Source of the DNA: Ascoidea tarda (nom. inval.) | Taxonomy: Eukaryota > Ascomycota > Saccharomycetes > Ascoideales > Ascoideaceae | Assembly: GCA_030560485.1 (NCBI GenBank) | Contig: JAKTTS010000053.1 | Location: 1 to 49,323, forward strand | DNA length: 49,323 bases | Reading direction: 5' to 3' | Shown here: positions 36,901 through 45,246 of the stretch, piece by piece | Position numbering within the stretch: position 1 is the first letter of the stretch | How the letters are laid out: every line of letters starts with the position of its first letter | Program-made: the position numbers and the translations under genes | Notes under the pieces: generated by a model | What the model was told of the DNA's origin: nothing | Database searches by the model: none | Seen by the model: only the letters and a program-made list of their open reading frames with translations

Positions 36901-38611
36901 TAATTGAAGCCGTATGGCCATCATTAACCATATAGTTATTTGAAGCAAGTGGTTTTAAACTAGATGAATAATTGTCTGTAAAATGATTATCATATGGCAA
37001 ATTATTCGAGTAAATATTATAAGAATTGTAATAGAAATTTCCATTGCCATTGCCATTGCCATTGCCATTGCCATTCCCATTCGCATTTACATTTCCATTT
37101 GAATTTGATTTTATTAATTTTTTTCTAATATTTGAATCTAAATTTGAAATTGGCAATCCGGGTGTTATAAAAGTGGTTCCTGCTAGATATTTTGAAATAA
37201 CATTTATAAATTTTTCAAAGATTTCATCTTCTAGTGTTGGAGTATTTTTTATTAAAATTTGTAGTAATGTAATTAAATGATCGGAAATATTGCAACAAGA
37301 TAATAGATCGATTAAGTTATTTTTAAAAGAACTTATCAAGTTTTCCTTGAGACAATCAGAAAAATTTGATAGACAATAAAAAATTGCGTTTTCAAATTCA
37401 TAACGTTTTTCTTGTTTTAAATTATTAACATTTGCAAAAATAGATATTAAGGGTGAGGAAGTTTTGTTTATTGAAGGATTTGTGTTATAGGTTAAAGCAA
37501 TTAATAGGCTTTCAAGTATTGGAATGATCTTATCACAAAAGGGTTTATAAGCAGATGCAGAGCCAAGAGACAGAGCCAATCTTCCAAACAAATATAGAAT
37601 GGGAATTTTATCTTTGTCTTTTTTAATGATTAAAATATATTGGTCAGTTAAAAGGGGTAAATAATTTTGAATGAAAAATTTTTGATTGTAAGAAGCAATG
37701 TAAGGAATTATATTAGTAACCGCTTTTCTAATATTCGAGGATTTGTGATCTTTGAATTTTAAAGATGTTATGTAAATCTCATTAACTCTATTGTCAATTA
37801 ATGAGATTATGTTCTTATAAGACGACAATTGATTTGATGTATAATCCATTGAAATTGATTTATAATGTTTCAACACTTGATTGCTTATTGAAGCTAATTC
37901 TCTAAAGATCAATAATGAGCAATGAATATTTTCAGTTGAGTTTACTATTGAGTTTTCTTTAGCCTTGCTAAACAAAGTTTCATATAGTTGGAAATTTAAG
38001 AAAGAATCCTTTAGTAATAATTCGTTCAATACTAGTTTCAATAGTTTTGCAGATTCGTCTCTAACTTTGACGCTCGAGTCTTTCAAAGTTTGATACAAAC
38101 GAGACAATATAGAGGATTCAATCAGTTTTGAAGTTACTGCCATATTATTTATGCAGCATTCCTGCAAAAGATATAGGGCAAATAGTTTATTGCTTTCTCT
38201 TTTATTTAGTAAATTTTCAGCAGCATTTTCAATCGAGAATTCCAATTTACTGACTAAAGTGCCACCAGGCTTTGATAGTAGGCCAATTGTATGAGCAATA
38301 TCCTTTGAGATTGACAAGTCCTTTTTCAACAATTCTAAAATTTGGTTAATTCGACCGATATTGATTGGTTCATTATTGGTTGATTCAGCAAAGTATCTTG
38401 TCATCAACAAGCACTCTAGTTTGTTTGAATTTTCATCTTTAGTCTTTTGGAACAAGATTGCAAAACAAGTTTCGCAAGATTTTGAATTCTGGAGTAATTT
38501 CTTCAATTTTATCCTATATCTCACCTTATCATCAGCGTTATTTGAAAATAAGCCATCCCATATCTGTGAGAAAAGGGCATGAATGCTAGCCATATCTTTT
38601 TTGTCACTCAT
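30998..38611 (-). CDS. TOR1: TOR phosphatidylinositol-kinase-related protein kinase
   Basis: The catalytic subunit of TORC1 and/or TORC2, controlling growth in response to nutrients. In 2537 residues it shows N-terminal HEAT repeats (1 to about 1300), FAT domain (about 1330-1960, with ESYRRAYEAIFKGQLLTELEEVIKYK), FRB (about 2021-2125), kinase domain (about 2140-2470) and FATC. The kinase is intact: KGREDIRQDNL, MVGYILGLGDRHPSNIML (Asp2343, Asn2348), HIDFGDCFEAA (Asp2362) and KFPEKVPFRLTRML. The FRB is unusual: Ser2040 and Trp2104 are kept, but positions equal to human Phe2039, Asp2102 and Tyr2105 are Ile (alignment gapped), Glu and Gln. The FATC ends LSQHYIGWCSFW, so the first of the usual two cysteines is Ser. 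A Gly-Asn dipeptide run lies at about 507-524. I cannot tell TOR1 from TOR2 orthology; the symbol is generic. CCT5 and ARP3 follow, as in S. cerevisiae chromosome X. Confidence 0.95.
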   Translation of the reverse strand: MSDKKDMASIHALFSQIWDGLFSNNADDKVRYRIKLKKLLQNSKSCETCFAILFQKTKDENSNKLECLLMTRYFAESTNNEPINIGRINQILELLKKDLSISKDIAHTIGLLSKPGGTLVSKLEFSIENAAENLLNKRESNKLFALYLLQECCINNMAVTSKLIESSILSRLYQTLKDSSVKVRDESAKLLKLVLNELLLKDSFLNFQLYETLFSKAKENSIVNSTENIHCSLLIFRELASISNQVLKHYKSISMDYTSNQLSSYKNIISLIDNRVNEIYITSLKFKDHKSSNIRKAVTNIIPYIASYNQKFFIQNYLPLLTDQYILIIKKDKDKIPILYLFGRLALSLGSASAYKPFCDKIIPILESLLIALTYNTNPSINKTSSPLISIFANVNNLKQEKRYEFENAIFYCLSNFSDCLKENLISSFKNNLIDLLSCCNISDHLITLLQILIKNTPTLEDEIFEKFINVISKYLAGTTFITPGLPISNLDSNIRKKLIKSNSNGNVNANGNGNGNGNGNGNGNFYYNSYNIYSNNLPYDNHFTDNYSSSLKPLASNNYMVNDGHTASIKNLVDLNVAKNFRESVLQNYGFVQTPSNYLGTNEIENKNSFLYQNNLLIKGCFKILTILNFTRKYSLNEFARFVVLKYTDDDDKNLRDLAAGTVCFLFSNDPIINEVSLNSLMAMSEILNHLLTIAVTDPSSQIRSNVLGMLSEKFDSQLSQPNNVQLLLLALNDLNFSVKKNALVILCRLSHKNPAFIVPSLRKTLIQLLTDLQFSSVETIKEESALLLTELINSSNNLVRPFIKPILDCFIPIISSDNVSTLNFITVKSLGVLSDIVGENFKPDLAKIFPLLLGPLKENSSAISTEEKLAILSAIGEMSLNSGYVIKPFLDYPELMPTLLDLLNNDPSKIVREEVVRVIGTLGAIDPFKIGEATKPKSDIKSYSNNEDDDTEDDSFLVSTILKDVAPNVKIPETLQKDTPIDILLLMQRELVPGTQSFNLIVIFILLLKLIRNKSLVVRHELAVKTICEVYISSKSSGQPFLIYIINGILNAIRHYPPSKVKACLSELSNLVKFARRHVRAAVPKIVDSIQYFFILSIDLQGPAINLLEAIAEIFGAEFKYQIPSIITMLLNVFNSDTSLNKKSSIRVLHAFVVFGSSLDEYTNLVVSSIIRLLDVSPLNLKKSSIETIGKLCNSTNLSDQSSKIIQPLLKILQSNDPDSMSLKNLAMNTICSLLTQIGPNSVLFLPVINKVIAANGIESQAYTNLANRLARNEQLPVLKDPENGDYLVNTPMNNTEDKPAPFSIEELQKAWSCENYKERDKKDWYIWIRNLSNVLLDQSPSSSLRACKNLAFYYSPLADQLFNVSFYAVYKCLDNKNKADLINSISVASGTAPLDMAQNLLDLFEFLEHCDSDGDTVIQPGILASHAFRTHASAKSLHYREAEYYNEIDAGNSDSDFVDKLFIESLISINYNLQQQDAAIGILKVAEKKYGFKPKASWYQKLQRWDEALVMYQDKLKTDPYNAKTLEGELRCMLALGESEKMSSIFLDKVKVGDCKEIAHLVASADWSLGRWENMNLYIDAMRGGSSYFFFNTILNIHRNDLKLAKVNIGKARSKIVPEIQNLMKESYRRAYEAIFKGQLLTELEEVIKYKELPMDSPKRKFLVKMWNERLNGSYTDVDFWRRSLNVRSLVLSQKEDVLMLVRFINLCRKSNRLQLAKKTISYLMDTNIQLGSVSLLHPKVVYSNCKLLWEEGKKDYALAQLAGFSGKFASVLGLNPDSLIDCKFPINKPCSEEEYQSYIEILARFFSKQSEWLVELKPDWKSNPNEVLGCFLVAKSLVPKWYKGWHYWALANYQVVSHITQSVTRNESSSNEEDDFEVVKRFVPTAIEGFFKSIDLSTRNAIQDMLRILHLWFRYGGHQEVASQIELGINYIDISFWLNVTPQLFSSIHHPNPKINHSLQNLLIQLGKAHPQALIFPLTVAFKSSIASRKAAGNVISSMRLHSKELVEQATNVCNELMRVAILWYEICQEKLEEASKFNIEQNPKKMFQILQELQNFFKNPETLNERAFHTAYYKELCKAFHFIEQYNESKDQTAINQAWEIYQQVFRSTRKYMEQYKSLELEYISPNLLKYRDLVLAIPGTYDPNKPIVRIKSFGNILSVFISKQHPRRMHIIGQNGKIYDYILKGREDIRQDNLAMQLFGLVNAILKNDNQCKKRHLEIQKYPAIPLAPKSGLLGWVPESETFHILIKEHRYLTKQMPNCETRLLESYAPLSIQMPFLKRVEVFDFIDAYSKKQKRDFYKILWLKSRSSEVWLERRSTFTTSLAVMSMVGYILGLGDRHPSNIMLNGVTGKVVHIDFGDCFEAAILREKFPEKVPFRLTRMLRAAMGFTEIEGGFRITCENVMRVIRDNKESLIAILESFAYDPLIGWGFEVPPIAVGKQAGMNISPNLLEMHKKGLLEKEQAEKVEEEITKDITNYRADYITKRITAKLTGNDFPYSRDLDVEAQVDKLIEQAVDKENLSQHYIGWCSFW
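37041..37092. repeat. CCATTG hexanucleotide repeat in TOR
   Basis: About seven CCATTG units, then decayed CCATTC, GCATTTACATTT units, coding for a Gly-Asn dipeptide run in the HEAT region of TOR. It is likely a surface loop between helices; I know of no such run in other TOR proteins. Confidence 0.8.
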
Positions 38612-38980
38612 TATTAAAATAACATATTAGATCGAATCAGGGAAATTGATTATTCCAGCAGATACAAAACAAGTTGAATAAATGTCTTTGGTTATCAGTT
38701 GCAGAAAGTGCTGAAGTCGCTTTCAAACACGATTTTTGAACAAAAACTGAAAAAAATCTTGCTCGTTCGAATTGGGCAATAGAACGGCAGCCCAAATGGA
38801 GCAACTCCCGAAAACGTAGTTGTCCCTTTTGACAAGGCCGAGATGGGTAATTGTGGAATTGTAGAATTGTTTATCTAGTATTTGTGAATTAAGTGAATTA
38901 GCTGTTGTTTATTTATTGATGGTTTACTTGACGTTGATCAGGCTATGGAAAAGTATATAAGTATATCGGAACTACCATGC
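38612..38980. other. TOR promoter / CCT5 3' region
   Basis: 369 bp between tandem minus-strand genes. It holds the TOR promoter, with a slightly GC-richer patch at about 38760-38850. No gene or strong motif is recognised. Confidence 0.5.
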
Positions 38981-40639
38981 TTAGTAGGTGTCCTTACCGG
39001 TGATGATGACGTCGTTTATCTTCAAAATCATTCTGGTCAACTGTGTAGCCAACAATAGTTGTTGTTTTTTACCTATTAATGGATCGATAATGAATAGTTC
39101 TTTCATGTCGTTGGTGCCTTTGCCCAAACAATCAACCCCCAATTTGCTGTTATTTTCTTTGATTTGTCTCGATTTGATGTAGGACAATGTTTCGATGGAA
39201 TCTAACCCTGAGTTGCCAGCTAGTGTCATTGGAATAACATCTAGTGCATTGGCAAAAGCTCTGAATGAATATTGGTCAATGCCCTTTTGTTTATCTGCTG
39301 CCTCATTGACAGCAATGGAACATGTTATTTCGGCAGCACCACCCCCATAAACAATTCTATTGTCACGGATCAAGTTACGCACAACACACAACGAGTCGTG
39401 CAAGGCTCTAATAGCTTCATCGACGATCATTTTATTTGACCCCCTGATAAATAGAGTAGCAGCCTTCTTATTGCTACACTGTTCAATCACCAACATATGG
39501 TCTCTGGTTGTACCAAATTCGATTTCTCTAACTGTTCCCGAAGTGCCCAATTTTTCATTTGATAAATCTTGGAATCTTGGAACAATTCTACCATTGGTTG
39601 CAATTGCAAGCAACTCAATTTCAGGACCACCAACCCATCTTACAGCGGGCAAGTCGTTTTGCAATAGTAAATGGTTGGCTTCATCATCAAAACCCCATTG
39701 ACATATAACCAAATTGGCACCGGATTTTTTGACGTAATCAATCATTTCTTGAAATTTCTCTTGTTCGTAAGTTTGTAGGTTTTTGAATTCTTCCACTGTT
39801 GAAATGTCCAATTTGTGTTTAGTTTTAGGTTTTGGGGGTTCGAATGGACATGTTAAAATAGCGATTTTGGCATCTTCGATTGATTTGGGCATTTGAGGAT
39901 GCGAAAACTCTTTGTCAATTATGATACCGTTGATCAATTTGGAGTCGCTTAAAGAACCACCAACTTTTCCTTCCATCTTGATTAAATCAAACTGAACGTC
40001 TTTTCTTTCTAAATCGGCCACTGATATTACTGCATCAACAGCCATTTTAGCAAACTGGTCGTGAAATTTAGATACAATCTTTGATCCTAGGGAGGTCTTT
40101 GCAGCTTTTAACAAGTCTGTTTTATCATCATTGATTTCAATTTCTTCAGAAATATCGTCCAATTTTTGGACAGCTATCTTACAGGCCAAATCAAAACCAT
40201 TTGCTATTTTAATTGGGTGAATGCCCTTATCGATGAGTTCCAATGCCTGGTCTAGTAAACTGGAAGCAAGAACAACAACGCCTGTGGTTCCGTCACCAAT
40301 CTCGTCGTCTTGAGACTTGGACAATTCAACCAACAACTTTGCAATTTCGTTGTCCAACTCCATCTGAGAAAGAATTGACGCACCGTCGTTAGTTATAGTA
40401 ATGTCGCCATCGGGAGAAATTAAAATCTTGTCCAAACCTCTTGGTCCCAATGAGGACTGGATAATTGAGGCCACTGATCTGGCAGCCAAAATATGAGACT
40501 TTGTAGCTTCAATTCCATGGGCTCTCTTTTTTTTCCCCTGATCTTTGACAATAATAAAAGGTCTGCCCATTTCGTCCTGGGCAATAATTGCGTTGGACAT
40601 GTCAGGCATCTCCATCATCTGAGGTTGGGAATGGGCCAT
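38981..40639 (-). CDS. CCT5: Chaperonin-containing TCP-1 (CCT/TRiC) epsilon subunit
   Basis: One of eight subunits of the cytosolic group II chaperonin that folds actin and tubulin. The 552-aa protein is nearly colinear with S. cerevisiae Cct5 (about 562). It starts [19 protein letters not shown] and contains [15 protein letters not shown], the nucleotide-binding [26 protein letters not shown], the catalytic [11 protein letters not shown] and the epsilon-specific apical segment [16 protein letters not shown]. Also present are [13 protein letters not shown] and the closing YGGGAAEI, and the end is [32 protein letters not shown]. All ATPase residues are present. I could find no in-frame CTG codon by eye, which fits high expression in an AT-rich yeast. 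It diverges from ARP3. Confidence 0.97.
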   Translation of the reverse strand: MAHSQPQMMEMPDMSNAIIAQDEMGRPFIIVKDQGKKKRAHGIEATKSHILAARSVASIIQSSLGPRGLDKILISPDGDITITNDGASILSQMELDNEIAKLLVELSKSQDDEIGDGTTGVVVLASSLLDQALELIDKGIHPIKIANGFDLACKIAVQKLDDISEEIEINDDKTDLLKAAKTSLGSKIVSKFHDQFAKMAVDAVISVADLERKDVQFDLIKMEGKVGGSLSDSKLINGIIIDKEFSHPQMPKSIEDAKIAILTCPFEPPKPKTKHKLDISTVEEFKNLQTYEQEKFQEMIDYVKKSGANLVICQWGFDDEANHLLLQNDLPAVRWVGGPEIELLAIATNGRIVPRFQDLSNEKLGTSGTVREIEFGTTRDHMLVIEQCSNKKAATLFIRGSNKMIVDEAIRALHDSLCVVRNLIRDNRIVYGGGAAEITCSIAVNEAADKQKGIDQYSFRAFANALDVIPMTLAGNSGLDSIETLSYIKSRQIKENNSKLGVDCLGKGTNDMKELFIIDPLIGKKQQLLLATQLTRMILKINDVIITGKDTY

Positions 40640-40967
40640 TTGGAATAACAGATATGGTTAGTGCTAGAAAGACAGGAAAAAAGACAAAAATAGAACAGTT
40701 GCAGTGAAAATGCTCTCGTTGTTTCTTGTTGTTTCTTCTCGCTGTTTCTTCTGAACAAAACATTTCCTAACGCTTTTTTTCTGTTCCAAAAAAAATTTGA
40801 AATTCAAATTTCAGTCACGCGACTTCCGGAAACTTCCGGCCGAACCGCCCCTAATCGCAACGAAAAGATTGACAGATAATGCTCAAATGAAGAGAACCAT
40901 CTCAAGTCAGAGGTGATTTGGTTTTGTTCCATCGTTTTTTGATCTCAATTACCAATTCTTGTTGAAA
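40640..40967. other. Divergent promoter CCT5/ARP3
   Basis: 328 bp shared by two cytoskeleton-linked genes (actin chaperonin subunit and actin-related protein). It contains paired ACTTCCGG motifs in a short GC-rich core (about 40813-40860) flanked by A/T-rich DNA. Confidence 0.55.
40822..40839. promoter_or_regulatory. Two ACTTCCGG sites 10 bp apart
   Basis: ACTTCCGG occurs at 40822-40829 and again at 40832-40839, giving a 10-bp spacing (one helical turn) near the middle of the CCT5/ARP3 divergent promoter. A GTCACGCGAC stretch lies just upstream. The binding factor is unknown; equal-face spacing suggests cooperative binding. Confidence 0.4.
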
Positions 40968-42290
40968 ATGGCGAGCATGGCAACCCCAGCTGTCGTTATG
41001 GACAATGGTACTGGTTTGACCAAGCTTGGTTTTGCCGGTAACGACGCTCCATCTTTTGTGTTTCCTACTGCTATTGCAACCAGCTCAAACTTTTCAGGAA
41101 AACCTTCTGTTCCATTGAACAGACCACGAAGATCTGGGCCTTCGGGTTCTAGCGCTTCAGCAATTAACAGCAATCTCAGCAACAACAATGTGGCCTTGAA
41201 AAGAGGCATGGAGGACCTAGACTTTTATATTGGCGATGAAGCTCTTGAGGCATGCAATGGTCCAAACTACTCACTAAGCTATCCCATAAAGCATGGTCAA
41301 ATTGAAAACTGGGATCATATGGAGAGGTTTTGGGAAAACTCTATATTCAAGTATTTGCGATGTGAGCCAGAGGACCATTACTTCTTATTGACTGAACCTC
41401 CATTGAATTCTCCTGAAAATAGAGAAAATACTGCTGAAATCATGTTTGAATCCTTCAATTGTGCTGGTTTATACATAGCTGTCCAGGCTGTCTTAGCATT
41501 GGCTGCCTCTTGGACTTCCTCAAAAGTTCAAAACAGGGTTTTAACTGGTACTGTTATTGATTCTGGTGACGGGGTCACCCATGTCATTCCTGTTGCTGAA
41601 GGGTATGTAATTGGTTCAGCAATAAAAAATATCCCAATTGCCGGAAGAGATATCACTTTGTTTATTCAACAGATGCTTAGAGAAAGAGGCGAGGCCGATT
41701 CGTCTTTAAGAACTGCCGAACAGATTAAACAAAACTACTGCTATGTTTGTCCTGATATTGTTAAAGAATTTAGAAAATTCGATAATGATCCACAAAAGTT
41801 TTCTCAGTATATTGTGGAAAATCAAAACAAAACACAAAAAAAAATTGTTGATATTGGCTACGAAAAGTTTCTAGCTCCTGAAATCTTTTTCAACCCAGAA
41901 ATAGCTTCATCCGACTTCTTAATTCCTCTACCAACTGTTGTTGACCAAGCTATACAATCATCTCCAATAGATGTAAGAAAAGGTTTATATAAAAATATTG
42001 TGCTAAGTGGTGGTTCTACAATGTTTAAAGATTTCGGTAGAAGATTACAAAGAGATATAAGAGATATTGTCAAACAAAGAATCGAAGCCTCAGAAAAATT
42101 ATCAAATGCTAAGAGTACGGGAGTCGAGGTTCAAGTTATTTCTCATAGAAGACAAAGAAATGCTGTTTGGTTTGGTGGTAGTTTAATGGCTCAAACGAGC
42201 GAATTTAAAGCATATTGTCACACTAAACAAGATTACGATGAATTTGGTCCAAATATTGTAAGAAATTTCAGCTTATTCAGTGTTCCATAA
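40968..42290 (+). CDS. ARP3: Actin-related protein 3 (Arp2/3 complex)
   Basis: Arp3 with Arp2 forms the nucleating pseudo-dimer of the Arp2/3 complex at endocytic actin patches. ATG at 40968 gives [26 protein letters not shown] (in-frame TTG at 40959 is not needed). Actin-fold signatures are the phosphate-1 loop DNGTGLTK, the Arp3-specific [29 protein letters not shown] and phosphate-2 loop [18 protein letters not shown]. Further signatures are [34 protein letters not shown], the adenosine loop [18 protein letters not shown], and C-terminal [17 protein letters not shown] to NFSLFSV. The 440 aa are close to S. cerevisiae (about 449); the Ser/Asn-rich insert at about 40-80 is the variable subdomain-2 loop. 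Confidence 0.97.
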   Translation: MASMATPAVVMDNGTGLTKLGFAGNDAPSFVFPTAIATSSNFSGKPSVPLNRPRRSGPSGSSASAINSNLSNNNVALKRGMEDLDFYIGDEALEACNGPNYSLSYPIKHGQIENWDHMERFWENSIFKYLRCEPEDHYFLLTEPPLNSPENRENTAEIMFESFNCAGLYIAVQAVLALAASWTSSKVQNRVLTGTVIDSGDGVTHVIPVAEGYVIGSAIKNIPIAGRDITLFIQQMLRERGEADSSLRTAEQIKQNYCYVCPDIVKEFRKFDNDPQKFSQYIVENQNKTQKKIVDIGYEKFLAPEIFFNPEIASSDFLIPLPTVVDQAIQSSPIDVRKGLYKNIVLSGGSTMFKDFGRRLQRDIRDIVKQRIEASEKLSNAKSTGVEVQVISHRRQRNAVWFGGSLMAQTSEFKAYCHTKQDYDEFGPNIVRNFSLFSVP

Positions 42291-43152
42291 TTATTTGTTT
42301 TACTCATTTTTGGGGGGTTTGAAAGTTATACATATTTTTTTCTCTTTTTTTTTCTCACACTGCTTATTGTTTCATTAAAAATTGTTTTTACTTACTATTT
42401 TTTTTTTCTTTGGTTCAATTTCTTTTGGTGTTATCTAAAAAAATTAAAATGTACAACAATTTTGAATATAAAAAAAAATATCAATAGTTAAATACGTTTG
42501 TTAATTTGAAACTACAAAAAAAAAGTATAGCACAATCAACTCATAGTCTTATAATCTTAAAATCTCATGAACTCATGAATTTCTGTTTATTATTATATTT
42601 TATTGAATAATAAAGCGCAATGTCTTATATAGGTTAAATTATATGTTTTTAAATTATAGATAACTCTTTTTCAATCTCATATATAAAAAATTCAGATCCA
42701 TTATCATGGAACTTTTATTTGATTGGACAATTCAAAGGTGTTTCCAAAAAAGGAAGTTTTAATTTTAACATTATTCTTTTAAAACAACTTTTTATTTGAG
42801 ATTTATTCCCCTTGGATCAAACCTTAGAGCCAATTATATTAAGGCCATTTACTAATATTTCTAGGCAAATAAGCCTAGCACATAAAATACTAATTCAGGT
42901 CATTCTGCACAGGAATAGATTGATAGAAAAGACATTTAATTAATGAATTTATTAAAAAAAGTGATAATGAATAAAGTGGAAATGAAAAAAGAATGCTAAA
43001 TTGAAAAAAAAATAAATTAATGAATGAATGAATATATTGGAATGAAAAATATCAGGGAATGTTTGCAAAATTAAAAATCAAAAATAAATTAAAGGAGCGT
43101 TGAGATTTCATTAGTACATGATTTTAAAACAAAAAGAATCATCAGTTAATTA
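42291..43152. other. Convergent intergenic region ARP3 / LRR-zinc protein
   Basis: 862 bp between two gene 3' ends, AT-rich with T runs after ARP3 and A runs toward the minus-strand gene. I see no gene, RNA or repeat beyond short homopolymers. Confidence 0.6.
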
Positions 43153-45246
43153 TTAAAAATTTTCATTAAATCTAATAGAATCATTATTTTGATTGGGACC
43201 ATCGTATTGATTTTTATTCCAATCATTTGAACCAAAATTATTATCATTTTCAGTGATTTCAATATCCTTTTTAAACTGATTTTCAAATTTTGATAAATAA
43301 TCAATATCATCATCAGTTGAACAATTTAAAGAAATCATTGCTTCGTATTTTAGAATGCAACTTCTACAACAAAATTTTTTCTTGATCGGAACTAATTTAT
43401 TGCCTAGAATATCCCACCATTCAATTACTGTGCCAATTGGTCTTATAATATATTTTTTGCAGGTAAAGCATAATTCATCATTCGAGCCGTTGATTAATGC
43501 TTTAGACACTAATTCTAAATGGGATTTGCTTAAATTTTTTGCCCAATAACTTGATTCTGACTTTGACAACTTATAAGTGGCTAGTTGCCGTAAACACAAT
43601 TCTGATAGTTTAGGAAGAATCGGGGTTGAAGCCTCAATAATTTTTTGAATTTTAAGTCTTTGCTGCTTGTTTTTGAGATATAATTCATATTTTAGTTCTT
43701 TGATTGAGGGGGAATCTTTGTTTATTTTTGAACGATTATATTTATTATCGTTTTCATGATTATTATATGAGTTTTTCAATAAATTTATTGTTTTTGATAT
43801 GTTAATTCGTATATTATCAATTTTATTTTGCAAGTTTTTATCATCAAAGATAATTTCCGAAGCAAATCTCAAATATGCAAAAGAATTGATTGTGGAAGTT
43901 GTTATGATCCTGAAATTTTTAAAGGGATAGATTTTTTGGAAATTTGAAAACTCCAATAGTTTTGAATTTGGTCGAATACATAAAGTTCCAAGATTATTCA
44001 AGTGAAGTATTTGCCATGGCAAATATTTGAATTTATTTAGAGATAAATTAAGGGATTTTAGATAATTTGAGCAGTTTAGTATCAGACCAGGAATTGAAGA
44101 TAGTTTATTATCTCTGAAACTTAAGACCTGGATATTTGGAATATCGAATAATCTAGGATTGATGTTAACTAATTTATTATGATAAAAATATAGTTGGAAA
44201 TTTGGAGATTTGATTTTTTTGGTTTCTTTATCGAATAAGACTAGATCTTTTATATCGCTGATTGCGTTTGGAATAGAAATTAGATTTAGACTATCAAAAT
44301 TTAAAGACTGGTTATTTTGAAATTCAATGGAATCGTCATTAAATGCGTCGGATATCTTTTGTTTGATTAGTTGATGAATTAATCTTTGGTTATTGTTATT
44401 GATATCGATTTTTGATATTTTTGAGTTTAGTGTATTGCTATTATTGTCAATAAAATATTCAGCGTTTATATTGTTGTGATTGTAATTATTATTATTATTG
44501 TTATTATTATTATTATTATTATTGTTGTTGTTGTTGTTGTTGTTGTTGCTTATGCTCTTAGAATGAAAATGAAAATCAAACTCGAATTCGCTATCCTGAT
44601 CTGGAGAATTTGAATCACTATAATTTATATAATTTGGTTGAATTCTGCCATACTTGTCTAAATCTATATCAAAACAGGTAACATCCGAGTTGAGACTAAC
44701 AAGTAAATCCAGTTTATTGTTATGACTATTTTCAGCATTGGTGGTATCATCATTGTGATCAAAATTATGAATAGAAGAACGGTTTAAATTGGGAACAGGA
44801 AGACTAGTTATTGTTTCGTCTGGATTAAAAGTAAAATTATTATCATTATCATCGCCATCGTCATCAGTGAGATCAATGTTATTATTTTCCAGAAAGTCAT
44901 GATAATTACGGCCAAAATTCGAGTGTGGAGGGGAGCTTGGTAGTGAATTTATAAAATGATTGTTCGAATTCAAAGAGTTATCAACAAAATTATAAACAGA
45001 TTCACTGGATAAATCAGTTGAATTAACAACACTAGATGAAGTTGTATCAGTAGAGGCTTCTGAATCCAAATAATCATCTACTGAAACATCATCAAATTGG
45101 CTTGGGTTGTTAATAGCTCTTGCTCCAAGTGATGGCAATTTCGCATTGGTATTGTATGAGGTGGGCCCGGGGTCAAAAGAAATAGATCTTTTCTTTCTCG
45201 ACTTAGAAGCCAGAGGAAATAAATTACGATTAGATCTTTTTCTCAT
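43153..45246 (-). CDS. Leucine-rich-repeat protein with C-terminal zinc-ribbon-like domain
   Basis: A 697-aa protein. Parts in order: a basic N-terminus (MRKRSNRNLFPLASKSRKKRS, possible nuclear localisation signal), an acidic/Asn-rich region (40-280) with an Asn homopolymer at about 234-256, and an LRR block (about 320-430) with LxxLxLSxNKFKYLP-type repeats. These are followed by an Asn/Lys linker and a conserved C-terminal part beginning LSELCLRQLATYKLS (about 550). The C-terminal part includes WAKNLSKSHLELVSKAL, which leads into a four-Cys site: C593-x2-C596 and C627-x2-C630 (with an extra C626). The LRR plus SELCLR plus zinc-ribbon combination matches an uncharacterised fungal LRR family I have seen annotated only as LRR protein. 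Role unknown; the nuclear signal and lack of membrane spans suggest an intracellular scaffold. Confidence 0.75.
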   Translation of the reverse strand: MRKRSNRNLFPLASKSRKKRSISFDPGPTSYNTNAKLPSLGARAINNPSQFDDVSVDDYLDSEASTDTTSSSVVNSTDLSSESVYNFVDNSLNSNNHFINSLPSSPPHSNFGRNYHDFLENNNIDLTDDDGDDNDNNFTFNPDETITSLPVPNLNRSSIHNFDHNDDTTNAENSHNNKLDLLVSLNSDVTCFDIDLDKYGRIQPNYINYSDSNSPDQDSEFEFDFHFHSKSISNNNNNNNNNNNNNNNNNNNNNYNHNNINAEYFIDNNSNTLNSKISKIDINNNNQRLIHQLIKQKISDAFNDDSIEFQNNQSLNFDSLNLISIPNAISDIKDLVLFDKETKKIKSPNFQLYFYHNKLVNINPRLFDIPNIQVLSFRDNKLSSIPGLILNCSNYLKSLNLSLNKFKYLPWQILHLNNLGTLCIRPNSKLLEFSNFQKIYPFKNFRIITTSTINSFAYLRFASEIIFDDKNLQNKIDNIRINISKTINLLKNSYNNHENDNKYNRSKINKDSPSIKELKYELYLKNKQQRLKIQKIIEASTPILPKLSELCLRQLATYKLSKSESSYWAKNLSKSHLELVSKALINGSNDELCFTCKKYIIRPIGTVIEWWDILGNKLVPIKKKFCCRSCILKYEAMISLNCSTDDDIDYLSKFENQFKKDIEITENDNNFGSNDWNKNQYDGPNQNNDSIRFNENF
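44484..44549. repeat. ATT/GTT repeat encoding poly-Asn
   Basis: A run of ATT units with single GTT interruptions, then about nine consecutive GTT units on the plus strand, coding for more than 20 Asn in the LRR-zinc protein. The segregation into an AAT block and an AAC block shows two separate slippage expansions. Confidence 0.8.

Noticed and set aside
38970-38995. CCT5 end contains GTAAGG and CTACTAAG-like strings resembling splice signals on the minus strand
   Set aside because: The CCT5 C-terminus is already complete and family-typical without splicing.
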